DNA of 64,000 bases from an uncultured Lachnospiraceae bacterium (GTDB lineage: Bacteria; Bacillota; Clostridia; Lachnospirales; Lachnospiraceae): NCBI GenBank assembly GCA_900549665.1, contig URPH01000004.1, positions 48,759 through 112,758 on the forward strand, read 5' to 3'. Under the pieces are notes generated by a model, which searched no databases, had not been told where the DNA came from, and was given only the letters and a program-made list of their open reading frames with translations. The translations under genes were made by a program, and so were the position numbers. Below are positions 1 through 8,217 of the stretch, piece after piece (within the stretch, counting starts at the first letter, position 1; each line of letters begins with the position of its first letter).

Positions 1-30
1 TCATTTTAACACTTTAAAGCAACCTTATAA

Positions 31-59
31 ATTATAATCTCAGAATATCGCAGATTCAA
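31..59 (-). promoter_or_regulatory. sigma-A promoter for a gene beyond the left edge
   Basis: Read on the minus strand, a TTGAAT -35 box (54-59) and a TATAAT -10 box (31-36) are separated by exactly 17 bases. Transcription would start near position 24 and leave the window, so the served gene lies mostly or wholly outside. An ATG on the minus strand at 4-2 could be its start, but no good ribosome-binding site supports it. The rest of 1-146 is AT-rich and I see nothing else in it. Confidence 0.55.
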
Positions 60-146
60 GTTTTTTTTGAAATTTTTACGCAAAAAAGCTAATAATGTGT
101 AATATTTCAACGTGTTTAAGCAATTTAAAATAAATTCATCGGAGTA

Positions 147-1064
147 TTAAGACAAAATATCCAGCAAATGAGAAAAATACTCCGGCAACGGAGCTTCAAA
201 CTCCATATACTGATTGGTTATCGGATGTATAAAACCAATGATCATGGCATGCAGACACTGTCCCTGCAGATGAAATTTGGATGGACGTACGCCATATATT
301 TCATCACCAAGCAAGGGGTGCCCGATGGAAGTCATGTGTACACGGATCTGGTGTGTCCTGCCGGTTTCAAGCCGGCATTCAATATAAGAATAACCCTCAA
401 ACTGCTGTAAAACACGATAATGTGTCACAGCACTTTTACCATTCTTATAATTAACAGCCATTTTTTTACGATCTTTTTCATCACGTCCGATCGGAGCATC
501 GATACTTCCTTCGGTGTTATCAAAATTGCCATATACAATGGCACGATATTTTCTGGTAATGGAATGCTCTTTTAACTGGTCTGCAATGCTGTTGTGAGCC
601 TTTTCGGTTTTGCATACGATCAGAGAGCCCGTAGTATCCTTATCAATCCGGTGTACGATACCGGGGCGGAATACGCCGTTGATCCCGGATAACTGTCCTT
701 TGCAATGATATAAAAGCCCATTTACCAGAGTACCGGTATAATGGCCGGCAGATGGATGGACTACCATGTTTTTGGGCTTATTGACAATTAAAAGATCGGT
801 ATCTTCATATAAAATATCCAACGGAATATCTTCAGGTGTGATTTCCGGTTCCATGCAGGGCGGTATACAGCATCGGATCAGATCACCTTCTTTTAGATGA
901 TAATTGGCCTTGATTACCTTATCATTTGCATAGGCGTTTCCATCCTTGATCATTTTCTGGATATAAGAACGGGACATATCTTTAAAATAGGCGGTAAGTA
1001 CCTTATCAATGCGTTCGTCCTCATCCTCACCCGTAGCCTGAAAGGTTATGATTTCATCAGTCAT
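147..1064 (-). CDS. rluD: RluD-family 23S rRNA pseudouridine synthase
   Basis: This 305-residue protein isomerises specific uridines in large-subunit rRNA to pseudouridine in the cytoplasm. An S4-like RNA-binding segment fills roughly residues 15-75, and the catalytic RluA/RluD domain follows. The motif HRIDKDTTGSL carries the catalytic Asp; the second position of the usual HRLDKDTSGL is Ile, a conservative change. GRTHQIRVH near the C-terminus is also typical. Length matches the family. The gene overlaps the 3' end of lspA by 8 bases, a common pairing in Firmicutes, so the two are probably translationally coupled. Whether the exact target is RluD-like or another large-subunit site cannot be told from sequence alone. 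Confidence 0.93.
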   Translation of the reverse strand: MTDEIITFQATGEDEDERIDKVLTAYFKDMSRSYIQKMIKDGNAYANDKVIKANYHLKEGDLIRCCIPPCMEPEITPEDIPLDILYEDTDLLIVNKPKNMVVHPSAGHYTGTLVNGLLYHCKGQLSGINGVFRPGIVHRIDKDTTGSLIVCKTEKAHNSIADQLKEHSITRKYRAIVYGNFDNTEGSIDAPIGRDEKDRKKMAVNYKNGKSAVTHYRVLQQFEGYSYIECRLETGRTHQIRVHMTSIGHPLLGDEIYGVRPSKFHLQGQCLHAMIIGFIHPITNQYMEFEAPLPEYFSHLLDILS

Positions 1065-1569
1065 TTTTTTGCAGCTCCCATTTTAAAAATGACAAATCAG
1101 ATTCTTTTTTAAAGAATAAAATGTCCACAAATAATAATACAGTTCCGAGTGTGACAAAAATATCGGCAACGTTGAAAATAGGGAAATCAATCAGGATAAT
1201 GTAAATAAAATCGGTAACATAATCCTGAGTAATACGGTCAATCATATTTCCAATTCCACCAGCAGCAATCAGACACAGAAAAACATGCCAGATAAAATAT
1301 TTCTTTTTGTCGGGCAGTTTGATCAATACATAGAAAATTGCTGTCAGCATGATCAAAGCAATAAATATAAATAACAGCTTTTTATTTTGCAGCATTCCAA
1401 ATGCAGCTCCTCTGTTTTCAAGATAGCGGAACTGTAATACATTTTGAATCAATATGATAGGATCCTGGTCCTTTAAATGAATGACCGCCAAATGCTTTGT
1501 CACCTGATCTGCAACAACCAGTATGGCCATAGCCAGTATGTCCAGTAAAATTTGAATATATTTTTTCAT
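1057..1569 (-). CDS. lspA: Lipoprotein signal peptidase (signal peptidase II)
   Basis: LspA is the aspartyl membrane protease that removes the signal peptide from prolipoproteins after lipidation. The 170-residue product has about four hydrophobic membrane segments. The family motifs are present: NRGAAFG after the first loop, GNMIDR with the first catalytic Asp, and FNVADIFVTLG with the second. ATG follows the aroB stop codon with no gap, and the end overlaps rluD. A client gene in this same window is the lipoprotein-type D-alanyl-D-alanine carboxypeptidase at 5457-6449. Confidence 0.95.
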   Translation of the reverse strand: MKKYIQILLDILAMAILVVADQVTKHLAVIHLKDQDPIILIQNVLQFRYLENRGAAFGMLQNKKLLFIFIALIMLTAIFYVLIKLPDKKKYFIWHVFLCLIAAGGIGNMIDRITQDYVTDFIYIILIDFPIFNVADIFVTLGTVLLFVDILFFKKESDLSFLKWELQKND

Positions 1570-2685
1570 TTATGCCTTCATATCCTCTTCTGTAAAATGA
1601 ATTTCTTTTAATGCAGCAAGCATTTCCTCATCAGTTACAGTCATATCGACAATACCCTTCCCAACCTTTTTTAAGAGAATGAATCGGATACCGTGATTAT
1701 CGGCTTTCTTGTCCGAATGTGTCAGTGCAACAATTTCCTCCGGATCAATATCCTCTATTGTAATAGGCAGGCAGAAAGGCACAAACATATCACGGATTTC
1801 ATAATAATCGTCTGATGAGATCAGATCGCGTTTCCAGGAAATAAATGCAGCACAGATACAGCCGAGTGCAACGCATTCTCCATGAAGCAGCTTGAAATTT
1901 TTATATTTTTCTATAGCATGACCTAAAGTATGTCCAAAATTGAGCAATGCACGGTCGCCTTTTTCAAAGGGATCCTTTTCTACGATTTCTTTTTTGATCT
2001 GATTGGTCTTGTAGATCATTTCTTCCATATATTCGGGCTCACGCTGACAGATTTCATAAAAACTGTTGATCAGCCATTCATAAAATTTACCGTCTTTGAT
2101 CAATGCAGATTTTAAAACCTCTGCCATACCGGCAAAATACTGTCTGCCCGGAAGGTCATTTAAAACAGATAAATTCATATAGACCAATCGTGGCATGTGG
2201 AAGGCTCCGACCATATTTTTGTATTGTGAGAAGTCAACACCTGTCTTGCCACCGATACTGCTGTCAACCAGTGCTAAAAGTGTGGTGGGAATCTGGATGA
2301 AATCAATTCCGCGCAGGTAGGTTGCTGCACAAAAACCGGTCAGGTCACCTACGACACCACCGCCCAATGCGATCAACAGATCTTTTCTGTTAAATTTATT
2401 ACGGATCAAAAATTCATAAACATTTTGTACCGTCGTAAGGTTTTTACTTTCCTCGCCTGCTTCAAATGTAAAAGATGATACTGAAATACAGCTTTTAGCA
2501 AGCAGGTTACTCAACTCATTCAGATACAGCTTCTCAACGTTGGAGTCTGTAATAATACAGATTTTCTTATCCTGCAGATTAAAATCAAGCTGATTTAATT
2601 CTTCAGTAAGATGTGAAAAATCATGTTCGTAAACAATGTCATAACAGAATTTGTTGTCTTTATTGACGGGTAATCTCTTACTCAT
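1570..2685 (-). CDS. aroB: 3-dehydroquinate synthase
   Basis: AroB converts DAHP to 3-dehydroquinate, the second step of the shikimate pathway for aromatic amino acids, using NAD and a divalent metal. The 371-residue product shows the NAD-binding GGGVVGDLTGF motif, a conserved block DSSIGGKTGVD, and the metal-ligand region LNFGHTLGHAIE. Length is normal. A clear AAAGGAG ribosome-binding site precedes the ATG. The gene sits downstream of the sepF terminator hairpin with only 25 bases between, so it either has no promoter of its own here or depends on readthrough. Its place between sepF and lspA, where many Firmicutes carry ylmG, ylmH and divIVA, is a local rearrangement (inference). Confidence 0.96.
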   Translation of the reverse strand: MSKRLPVNKDNKFCYDIVYEHDFSHLTEELNQLDFNLQDKKICIITDSNVEKLYLNELSNLLAKSCISVSSFTFEAGEESKNLTTVQNVYEFLIRNKFNRKDLLIALGGGVVGDLTGFCAATYLRGIDFIQIPTTLLALVDSSIGGKTGVDFSQYKNMVGAFHMPRLVYMNLSVLNDLPGRQYFAGMAEVLKSALIKDGKFYEWLINSFYEICQREPEYMEEMIYKTNQIKKEIVEKDPFEKGDRALLNFGHTLGHAIEKYKNFKLLHGECVALGCICAAFISWKRDLISSDDYYEIRDMFVPFCLPITIEDIDPEEIVALTHSDKKADNHGIRFILLKKVGKGIVDMTVTDEEMLAALKEIHFTEEDMKA

Positions 2686-2708
2686 GGAAAATATCTCCTT
2701 TATTTCGT

Positions 2709-2745
2709 TAAAAAGGAGTATTGTAATTGCTACAATACTCCTTTT
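2709..2745 (-). terminator. Hairpin terminator between sepF and aroB
   Basis: A 15-base-pair perfect inverted repeat (2711-2725 with 2731-2745, five-base loop) is followed on the minus strand by a short U run. It should end most transcription coming from the sepF operon. The remaining space before aroB is too small for a separate promoter, so partial readthrough or attenuation may feed aroB-lspA-rluD. Confidence 0.8.
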
Positions 2746-2765
2746 GATTGCTTATTGTTTTTGGA

Positions 2766-3275
2766 TTATAAACCCGGATTTAAACCCGGTACATCAAAGG
2801 ACCCGGAAAGGATCTGCTGAAAATCACCTGAAATATCAACACTGGGCGGAGTAATAATTAAAATAAAATGAGAAATTTTTTGTAAATTTCCGCCAATCGC
2901 AAAGCACGAACCGGATGTAAAATCGATAATTCTCTGAGCAATATCCACATCAAGACCTTCCAGATTTAATACAACCGTTCTGTTTTGCAGTAATGTTTCC
3001 GTAATTTCACGAGCATCATCTACAGAGGTGGGTTTGATCACACATACTTCCATACCATTTGTACCTGTCTTTCTCACCTGTTTTAAAGGAGTAACCTTAG
3101 AAGCAGGTTTGGATTTGGGTTTTTCTTCTTCGTAATCATTATCTGCTTTTGCAGATGATCTTTTACGAAGAGGTTCTTCGATTTCTTCTTCATCATCATA
3201 ATCATCAAAATCGTCATCATCCATATCATCATCGCCAAACTTAATAGATGATAAGAATTTATCCATTACACTCAT
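2766..3275 (-). CDS. sepF: Cell division protein SepF
   Basis: SepF binds the inner membrane and FtsZ and bundles or aligns FtsZ filaments at the septum. The 169-residue product has the family layout: an N-terminal amphipathic stretch (MSVMDKFLSSIKF), a long acidic low-complexity linker (about residues 14-55), and the compact beta-rich SepF core from about residue 75, with TVVLNLEGLD and DFTSGSCFAIGG. It is 10 bases downstream of yggS (ylmE), the conserved Firmicute pairing. The last codons are a near-duplicated 12-base unit that places the stop codon inside a direct repeat. Confidence 0.93.
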   Translation of the reverse strand: MSVMDKFLSSIKFGDDDMDDDDFDDYDDEEEIEEPLRKRSSAKADNDYEEEKPKSKPASKVTPLKQVRKTGTNGMEVCVIKPTSVDDAREITETLLQNRTVVLNLEGLDVDIAQRIIDFTSGSCFAIGGNLQKISHFILIITPPSVDISGDFQQILSGSFDVPGLNPGL

Positions 3276-3285
3276 GCTCTTTCTC

Positions 3286-3993
3286 CTATTGTTTTATACT
3301 ATAATCTCTTTCGCCAAAAATACCGGTACCGACTCTGACATAGGTTGCACCCTCTTCTACAGCGACTTCATAATCACCGGACATTCCCATTGATAAAACA
3401 TCCATACATACATTATCAATGTTTTTCTTTATTATGTCAACAGATAATTGCTTTAATTGCGCAAAATATTGTCGATTTTGCTCCGGATCTTCAACATATG
3501 GTGCTATTGTCATCAAGCCTTTGATATGGATTCCGGGAAGCTTGGCAATTTCAGATACAAGCATGATTGCATCTTCGGTTGTAGTTCCGAATTTGGTCTC
3601 TTCTTCTGCAACGTTGACTTCGATCAGAATATCTACTTCCACATTTTTCTTGAGGGCTTCCTTGCTGATCTCTTCAGCCAGTCTGACACTGTCTACACTG
3701 TGGATCAGAAAAACCTTATCTACGATATATTTTACTTTGTTTCTCTGCAGATGACCGATCATATGCCATTTGATATCTTTGGGAAGAACTTCGTATTTAT
3801 CAACCAGCTCCTGGACCTTGTTTTCTCCAAAATTGCGGCAGCCATGGTTGTAAATCTCTTCCAGCATGGGAACAGGCTTTGTCTTGCTTACAGCAATTAA
3901 GGTAACATCCTCCGGATTGCGATTGCTGCGCGCACATGCCTTTTCTATGTTGTCTTTTACAGCATCATAATTAGCGGTTAACATGTAATACAC
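3286..3993 (-). CDS. yggS: YggS/PLPBP pyridoxal-phosphate homeostasis protein
   Basis: The 235-residue protein is a single-domain fold-type III PLP-binding protein of the YggS/YlmE/PROSC family. It carries PLP and influences vitamin B6 and amino-acid balance, with no clear catalytic reaction known. The PLP lysine is in the motif LIAVSKTKPV, and GMSGDYEVAV and VRVGTGIFG form the phosphate-binding end. It lies directly upstream of sepF, as ylmE does in other Firmicutes, and is 9 bases after the HlyD-like gene, so all three are probably one transcript. Confidence 0.93.
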   Translation of the reverse strand: MYYMLTANYDAVKDNIEKACARSNRNPEDVTLIAVSKTKPVPMLEEIYNHGCRNFGENKVQELVDKYEVLPKDIKWHMIGHLQRNKVKYIVDKVFLIHSVDSVRLAEEISKEALKKNVEVDILIEVNVAEEETKFGTTTEDAIMLVSEIAKLPGIHIKGLMTIAPYVEDPEQNRQYFAQLKQLSVDIIKKNIDNVCMDVLSMGMSGDYEVAVEEGATYVRVGTGIFGERDYSIKQ

Positions 3994-4002
3994 CTTCTTT
4001 TT

Positions 4003-5418
4003 TTATTCATTGATAAAATCATCTTCATTGATACTCTCTGCATCCAATACAATATAATCGTATTCGAGCAGACCGTAATTTGTATTGGATTTTACGATAG
4101 AGTACTCATCATTGGAATATAAAATCGTAATTTCCTTGAAATCGGCAAATCCCTTATTGATATTGTAAACACCGATCAGGGTGCCGACCTTGCTGATCGG
4201 ATATTTATCCACGGAATCCGGTTTACAGATATTATCACCGACGCGAAGCGAGTAGGTATCTACATAATAATCCGTATCTGATTCAGAATAAATCGGAATG
4301 GTCAGCTTTTCGGTAACGACAGCTCCGCTTTCGTCCTGTGTTTCACGCATAAAATATTCAACATTGCCTTTTTCATCTGTAGCAGCATATTCTTTTGGAA
4401 TCAGATAAAATTCTTTTTCCACAATAGCACTGTTTGGTATCTTTAAGCCGTTTTCATTTTGCAGGATGATCTCAATATCAATAGTACGATCCTTGGCAAA
4501 GGTAATCATGGAATTGTTGAACTGAAGCTCTACCAGTGATTGTTCAGTACCTCTTTCTATGACATTGACCTTACCCCAGGAGGTATTTTGATTTTTTAAA
4601 AATTTGACCTCAACATAGCCTTCATCCTCCAATTGGGATACACGGCTTGTATCTACCAACACCACAATGGACCACTGCTCGGAATGAATAATCTTGTAGA
4701 CCGGATCATCCGTGCCGATCAGTTCATTGTCATTGAGCTGTACCTTGGTATTTTCATCAAAATTTTTAAATTCATCAATAGTAAGGCTTTGCGGTGAAAC
4801 AGCTTCAAAACCGTCGGTATTGTATACCACAACACCGCTTTCCGGTGCATAATAGAAATTTACATTACCCTTGTAATCTGTGCTTTTTAAGTTGTTTAGC
4901 ATATTGTAATTACTGAGCTTTAAGACCTCTCCGAGAGTGTCATATGAAAAATCATATGTGACACTGAATTTCCGGTCTGCATAATTGTGTGTAAAGTCAA
5001 TAAAATCACTGCGAAGCTCTTTGAGATCATTGGCTGAAAGCATTTCTGCGGAATTGTCATCCATGATTTCTGCCATATGTCCGGTCTGGTCCAGCGAATA
5101 CACCAGATCTCCACAGGCAATATGCTCTCCTTCATGGGCAAAATAATTGATATAGCCGGATGAATTGGCTGAAACAACATCTTCATCTCTTAAGATCATG
5201 CCTGTATAGACATTGGATAAGCTCAGGGAACCCTTTTGTACCTCATATCTGTTTACGTGTCCTTTTGTAAAAAAAAGAATAACACAGATAACAATATATA
5301 CAAACATGACAGCAAAAATAATGACACCTGCATTGATATTGGCAAATTTACGTCGTTTGTTCAGACTGATGATATTTGATTGTCTTTTTTTTCTTTTTCT
5401 TTTATTTCTGCTTGTCAA
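4003..5418 (-). CDS. HlyD-like membrane-fusion/adaptor protein
   Basis: The 471-residue protein starts with a very basic cytoplasmic tail (many Arg/Lys in residues 1-28), then one transmembrane segment at about 31-51, then a long extracytoplasmic part. That part begins like a biotinyl-lipoyl hairpin of membrane-fusion proteins: GYINYFAHEGEHIACGDLVY resembles the swapped-hairpin entry, and beta-rich segments follow to the C-terminus. Periplasmic-adaptor-like proteins in monoderm bacteria usually sit beside an ABC or RND transporter; none is here. It lies between dacA and yggS-sepF, so a role at the cell envelope or division site is plausible but inferred. Family assignment is by pattern only. 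Confidence 0.65.
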   Translation of the reverse strand: MTSRNKRKRKKRQSNIISLNKRRKFANINAGVIIFAVMFVYIVICVILFFTKGHVNRYEVQKGSLSLSNVYTGMILRDEDVVSANSSGYINYFAHEGEHIACGDLVYSLDQTGHMAEIMDDNSAEMLSANDLKELRSDFIDFTHNYADRKFSVTYDFSYDTLGEVLKLSNYNMLNNLKSTDYKGNVNFYYAPESGVVVYNTDGFEAVSPQSLTIDEFKNFDENTKVQLNDNELIGTDDPVYKIIHSEQWSIVVLVDTSRVSQLEDEGYVEVKFLKNQNTSWGKVNVIERGTEQSLVELQFNNSMITFAKDRTIDIEIILQNENGLKIPNSAIVEKEFYLIPKEYAATDEKGNVEYFMRETQDESGAVVTEKLTIPIYSESDTDYYVDTYSLRVGDNICKPDSVDKYPISKVGTLIGVYNINKGFADFKEITILYSNDEYSIVKSNTNYGLLEYDYIVLDAESINEDDFINE

Positions 5419-5443
5419 AACCTACACTCCAATATCGGGAATT

Positions 5444-5465
5444 ATTCAGGACTGATTCAGGACTG
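5444..5465. repeat. 11-bp tandem duplication over the dacA stop codon
   Basis: The unit ATTCAGGACTG occurs twice in direct succession (5444-5454 and 5455-5465). The dacA stop codon (5457-5459) lies inside the second copy. It looks like a recent slippage or duplication event at the 3' end of the gene. Confidence 0.85.
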
Positions 5466-6449
5466 ATTGACTGTCGCAATCAAATCATACATTTCATCAT
5501 AGAGATAATCCCTCTGGGTACATTTTAAAATTACGGATATATATGGATTCCCGTAAGAATCCTTTGATAATAAAACCAGACAGTTTCCGGCAGCACTCGT
5601 GGTTCCGGTTTTGCCGCCTATTACGACCACGCCTCCGGGAACACTATGATTGCCATTGATAAAATTATTGGTTGATTTCAAAGTCAGTTCCTTTGGTTCG
5701 CCCTGTGCATCGTGGTACACACCGGTATATTCATTGGATGAGATGATCTGGATAAATTCATCGTATTTAATTGCTTCGTTGAAAATCAGATACATGTCAT
5801 AAGCGGTCACATAGTGTGCATCCTGTGTCAGTCCGTGCGGATTCATAAAATGACAGTTGGTTGCACCAAGTTCAAGAGCTTCGGTATTCATCAATTCCAC
5901 AAACTGGTCTACACTTCCCGAAATATATTCCGCTATCATTACTGCAGCATCATTGCCGGATGCAATTAACAGCGCATGCAATGCCTGAGACAAAGTCATG
6001 GTATCCCCGGGCGATATACCAACAAGGCTTGCACCGGATTCCTGAATGGTCACATTGGAGGATGCAGTAAGCATATCATCAAGGTTGCCATATTTAAGGG
6101 CGATAATAGCCGTCATGACCTTGGTAAGACTTGCCGGATTCAACTGTTCGGTACTGTTTTTGTTATAAAGGACCTGATGATCATTGAGATCACAAAGAAG
6201 TACCGCTTCTGACTGTGAGGTATCAATCATGGTATTGTTGGATACACTGTCCGTGATAACACACAGATCTTCTGCAAAAAAGGAAGCTCGGTCACCCTTA
6301 TCCGTTCCGGTAAAACGGTACGCAGAAACAGGGCTGTTTAAATCATATTCCATACTATATGGCTTAGACTTTTCACAACCCGTTAATACAGTTGATATTA
6401 AAATGAAAATACATACGATCAGATATTTAGCTTTATTTGTACATTTCAC
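5457..6449 (-). CDS. dacA: D-alanyl-D-alanine carboxypeptidase, lipoprotein type
   Basis: This low-molecular-weight penicillin-binding protein trims the terminal D-Ala from peptidoglycan stem peptides outside the cell. The three active-site motifs are SLTK (Ser-x-x-Lys), SGN and KTGTT. Two starts are possible. A TTG at 6473 would overlap mgsA by 41 bases. A GTG at 6449 has an AGAGGAG ribosome-binding site 12 bases upstream and gives a textbook lipoprotein signal: Lys-rich start, hydrophobic core, and LTGC with lipidated Cys25. I chose the GTG (330 residues). The protein ends right after the catalytic domain, so the usual C-terminal PBP5 domain and amphipathic anchor are absent, and the lipid probably replaces that anchor. 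Confidence 0.88.
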   Translation of the reverse strand: MKCTNKAKYLIVCIFILISTVLTGCEKSKPYSMEYDLNSPVSAYRFTGTDKGDRASFFAEDLCVITDSVSNNTMIDTSQSEAVLLCDLNDHQVLYNKNSTEQLNPASLTKVMTAIIALKYGNLDDMLTASSNVTIQESGASLVGISPGDTMTLSQALHALLIASGNDAAVMIAEYISGSVDQFVELMNTEALELGATNCHFMNPHGLTQDAHYVTAYDMYLIFNEAIKYDEFIQIISSNEYTGVYHDAQGEPKELTLKSTNNFINGNHSVPGGVVVIGGKTGTTSAAGNCLVLLSKDSYGNPYISVILKCTQRDYLYDEMYDLIATVNQS

Positions 6450-6828
6450 GCCACTCGAGATCTCCTCTGTCAAGTGATTTAATCAATAGCTCTGCACTGG
6501 CCAAATTGGTGGCAAGCGGTATATTGTGCATATCGCATAATTTAACGACATTGTTTACATCCGGCTCATGGCTTTTGGGTGTGAGCGGATCTCTTAAGAA
6601 GATAACAAGATCGATCTGATTGTGCTCTATCTGAGCTCCGATCTGTTGTTCTCCGCCAAGATGTCCTGCCAGATATTTGTGAACATTTAGGTTGGTAACC
6701 TCTTCGATCAGCCGGCCGGTTGTTCCGGTTGCATATAGTTCGTTTTTGCTCAATATTCCTCGATATGCGATACAGAAATTCTGCATCAGTTTTTTCTTTG
6801 CATCATGTGCGATTAATGCAATGTTCAT
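6433..6828 (-). CDS. mgsA: Methylglyoxal synthase
   Basis: MgsA turns dihydroxyacetone phosphate into methylglyoxal and phosphate, a bypass used when phosphate is short or sugar phosphates pile up. The 131-residue product aligns end to end with the family: IALIAHD at the start, YATGTTGRL for phosphate binding, DPLTPKSHEPDV and NLASAELLI. Oddly, the strictly conserved GGDQQ loop, whose Asp is the catalytic base in the E. coli enzyme (Asp71), reads GGEQQ here (Glu60, codon at 6649-6651). His8, Asp80, His87 and Asp90 are kept. The gene sits between rodA and dacA, as in other Clostridia, and its 3' end overlaps dacA. Confidence 0.93.
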   Translation of the reverse strand: MNIALIAHDAKKKLMQNFCIAYRGILSKNELYATGTTGRLIEEVTNLNVHKYLAGHLGGEQQIGAQIEHNQIDLVIFLRDPLTPKSHEPDVNNVVKLCDMHNIPLATNLASAELLIKSLDRGDLEWREMYK

Positions 6829-6844
6829 TGAAATTCCCTCTCTC

Positions 6845-7957
6845 CTAACTGTATTTTCGTACTCCCTGCAGTCTGACGTTTAATACAAACCCCATACCTA
6901 TGTATAAACTCAACAGAGAAGTAAGGCCATAGCTTACAAACGGCAGCGGCAGACCGGTATTGGGCATAAGCCCCGTAGCAACCGCTATATTCATAAAACT
7001 CTGGAAGCCGATGATGGTTCCCATTCCAATACATATCACGGCTCCTTCGATATCGGGAGCCCTTTTCGCGACCAGAATACATTCTATGGAAATCAGCATC
7101 AACAATATAATAACAATACATCCACCTATGAATCCGAGCTCTTCACCGATAATTGCAAAAATAAAGTCGGTCTGCGGTTCGGATATAAAATTGCCGTTTT
7201 TAACAGAAGCAATCTCATTGTTATTGAGGCCCTTACCGGTCAGACGACCGGAGCCTATGGCAATTTTGGAATTGTTTTGCTGGTAGCCTTCGGTATTGAC
7301 ATATTCATCCGGATGCAGCCAGGCCATAATACGGTTCTGCTGATAGTCCTTGAGGATCTTCTGATCCTCCTGCAAAATCAAAGAAAGCATTATCATACCA
7401 ATAGGAATGATGATCGCCAGAGCACCGAAAATAATCTTGTAATTCAGACCGCCGGCATATAGCAGGATGCAAAAGATAACGATCAGCATAATACTGGTGG
7501 AAAGATCCGGCTGTTTGTAGATCAGATACCATTGCGGGATAAACAGCAATACCATAAACAACAGATTCTTGAATGTATTAAAATGTTCCTTATGTTTCAT
7601 AATATACTGTGCATAAAATAAAATCAATAAGATTTTGGCCGTCTCGGATGGTTGGAAACGAATACCGGCAATGGTGATCCATCGTTGCGCGTTGTTGGAG
7701 GAATCTCCCACAAAATTAACAAGTATCAGCAGACCTAAATTCAGGAAATATAAAATCCAGTAAAATTTCAAAAAAATATGATAATCAAACAGAGAAATCA
7801 CAACCATCAGAAAAACACCGACAATCAGTCCTACCATCTGCTTGGACTGAAACTCGGAATTAGCACTGCCGATTGCTAATATTCCGATAACGGAAATAGC
7901 AATCAGCATAATGACTAATTTGAAATTATAATCGATCACACGATATCTTTTAAACAC
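6845..7957 (-). CDS. rodA: SEDS peptidoglycan glycosyltransferase RodA
   Basis: RodA polymerises lipid II into glycan strands for side-wall growth, working with a class B PBP such as the MrdA encoded nearby. The 370-residue polytopic protein has about ten membrane segments. SEDS-family marks include the NNAQRWITIAGIRFQPSE block and, near the C-terminus, GLPLPFVSYGLTSLLS. Choice of RodA rather than FtsW or SpoVE rests on its place after minCDE and the mre genes, which is the usual clostridial rodA position. Twenty bases separate it from minE. Confidence 0.92.
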   Translation of the reverse strand: MFKRYRVIDYNFKLVIMLIAISVIGILAIGSANSEFQSKQMVGLIVGVFLMVVISLFDYHIFLKFYWILYFLNLGLLILVNFVGDSSNNAQRWITIAGIRFQPSETAKILLILFYAQYIMKHKEHFNTFKNLLFMVLLFIPQWYLIYKQPDLSTSIMLIVIFCILLYAGGLNYKIIFGALAIIIPIGMIMLSLILQEDQKILKDYQQNRIMAWLHPDEYVNTEGYQQNNSKIAIGSGRLTGKGLNNNEIASVKNGNFISEPQTDFIFAIIGEELGFIGGCIVIILLMLISIECILVAKRAPDIEGAVICIGMGTIIGFQSFMNIAVATGLMPNTGLPLPFVSYGLTSLLSLYIGMGFVLNVRLQGVRKYS

Positions 7958-7977
7958 GTTGAATCTCCTATTGCTCT

Positions 7978-8202
7978 CTACCAGAAAACATTGATCTTTC
8001 TTTTTGAAAATTCCAATTCCAATGTACTGGTATCAATCTGCATGTATTTACAAAGGATTTTTGCAATATCCTTTTTTATCATTTCCATAACCTCAGGCGA
8101 ACAGTCAATCCGATCTGAAATCAGAAGTATTTTTAATCGATCTTTTGCAATCTGACTGGATTTTTTTCTTTTAAAAGACCAAAAGCTGCGCATATCAAAC
8201 AC
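7978..8202 (-). CDS. minE: Cell division topological specificity factor MinE
   Basis: MinE stimulates the MinD ATPase and drives the MinCD inhibitor away from midcell. The 74-residue product is the usual length or slightly short. It has a basic, hydrophobic N-terminus, the MinD-interacting segment AKDRLKILLISDR, and a C-terminal dimerisation part beginning MIKKDIAKILCKYM. It is the last gene of minC-minD-minE, 15 bases after minD. MinE is found in many Clostridia, whereas Bacillus uses MinJ and DivIVA. Confidence 0.88.
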   Translation of the reverse strand: MFDMRSFWSFKRKKSSQIAKDRLKILLISDRIDCSPEVMEMIKKDIAKILCKYMQIDTSTLELEFSKRKINVFW

Positions 8203-8217
8203 CTCCCATTATATAAC

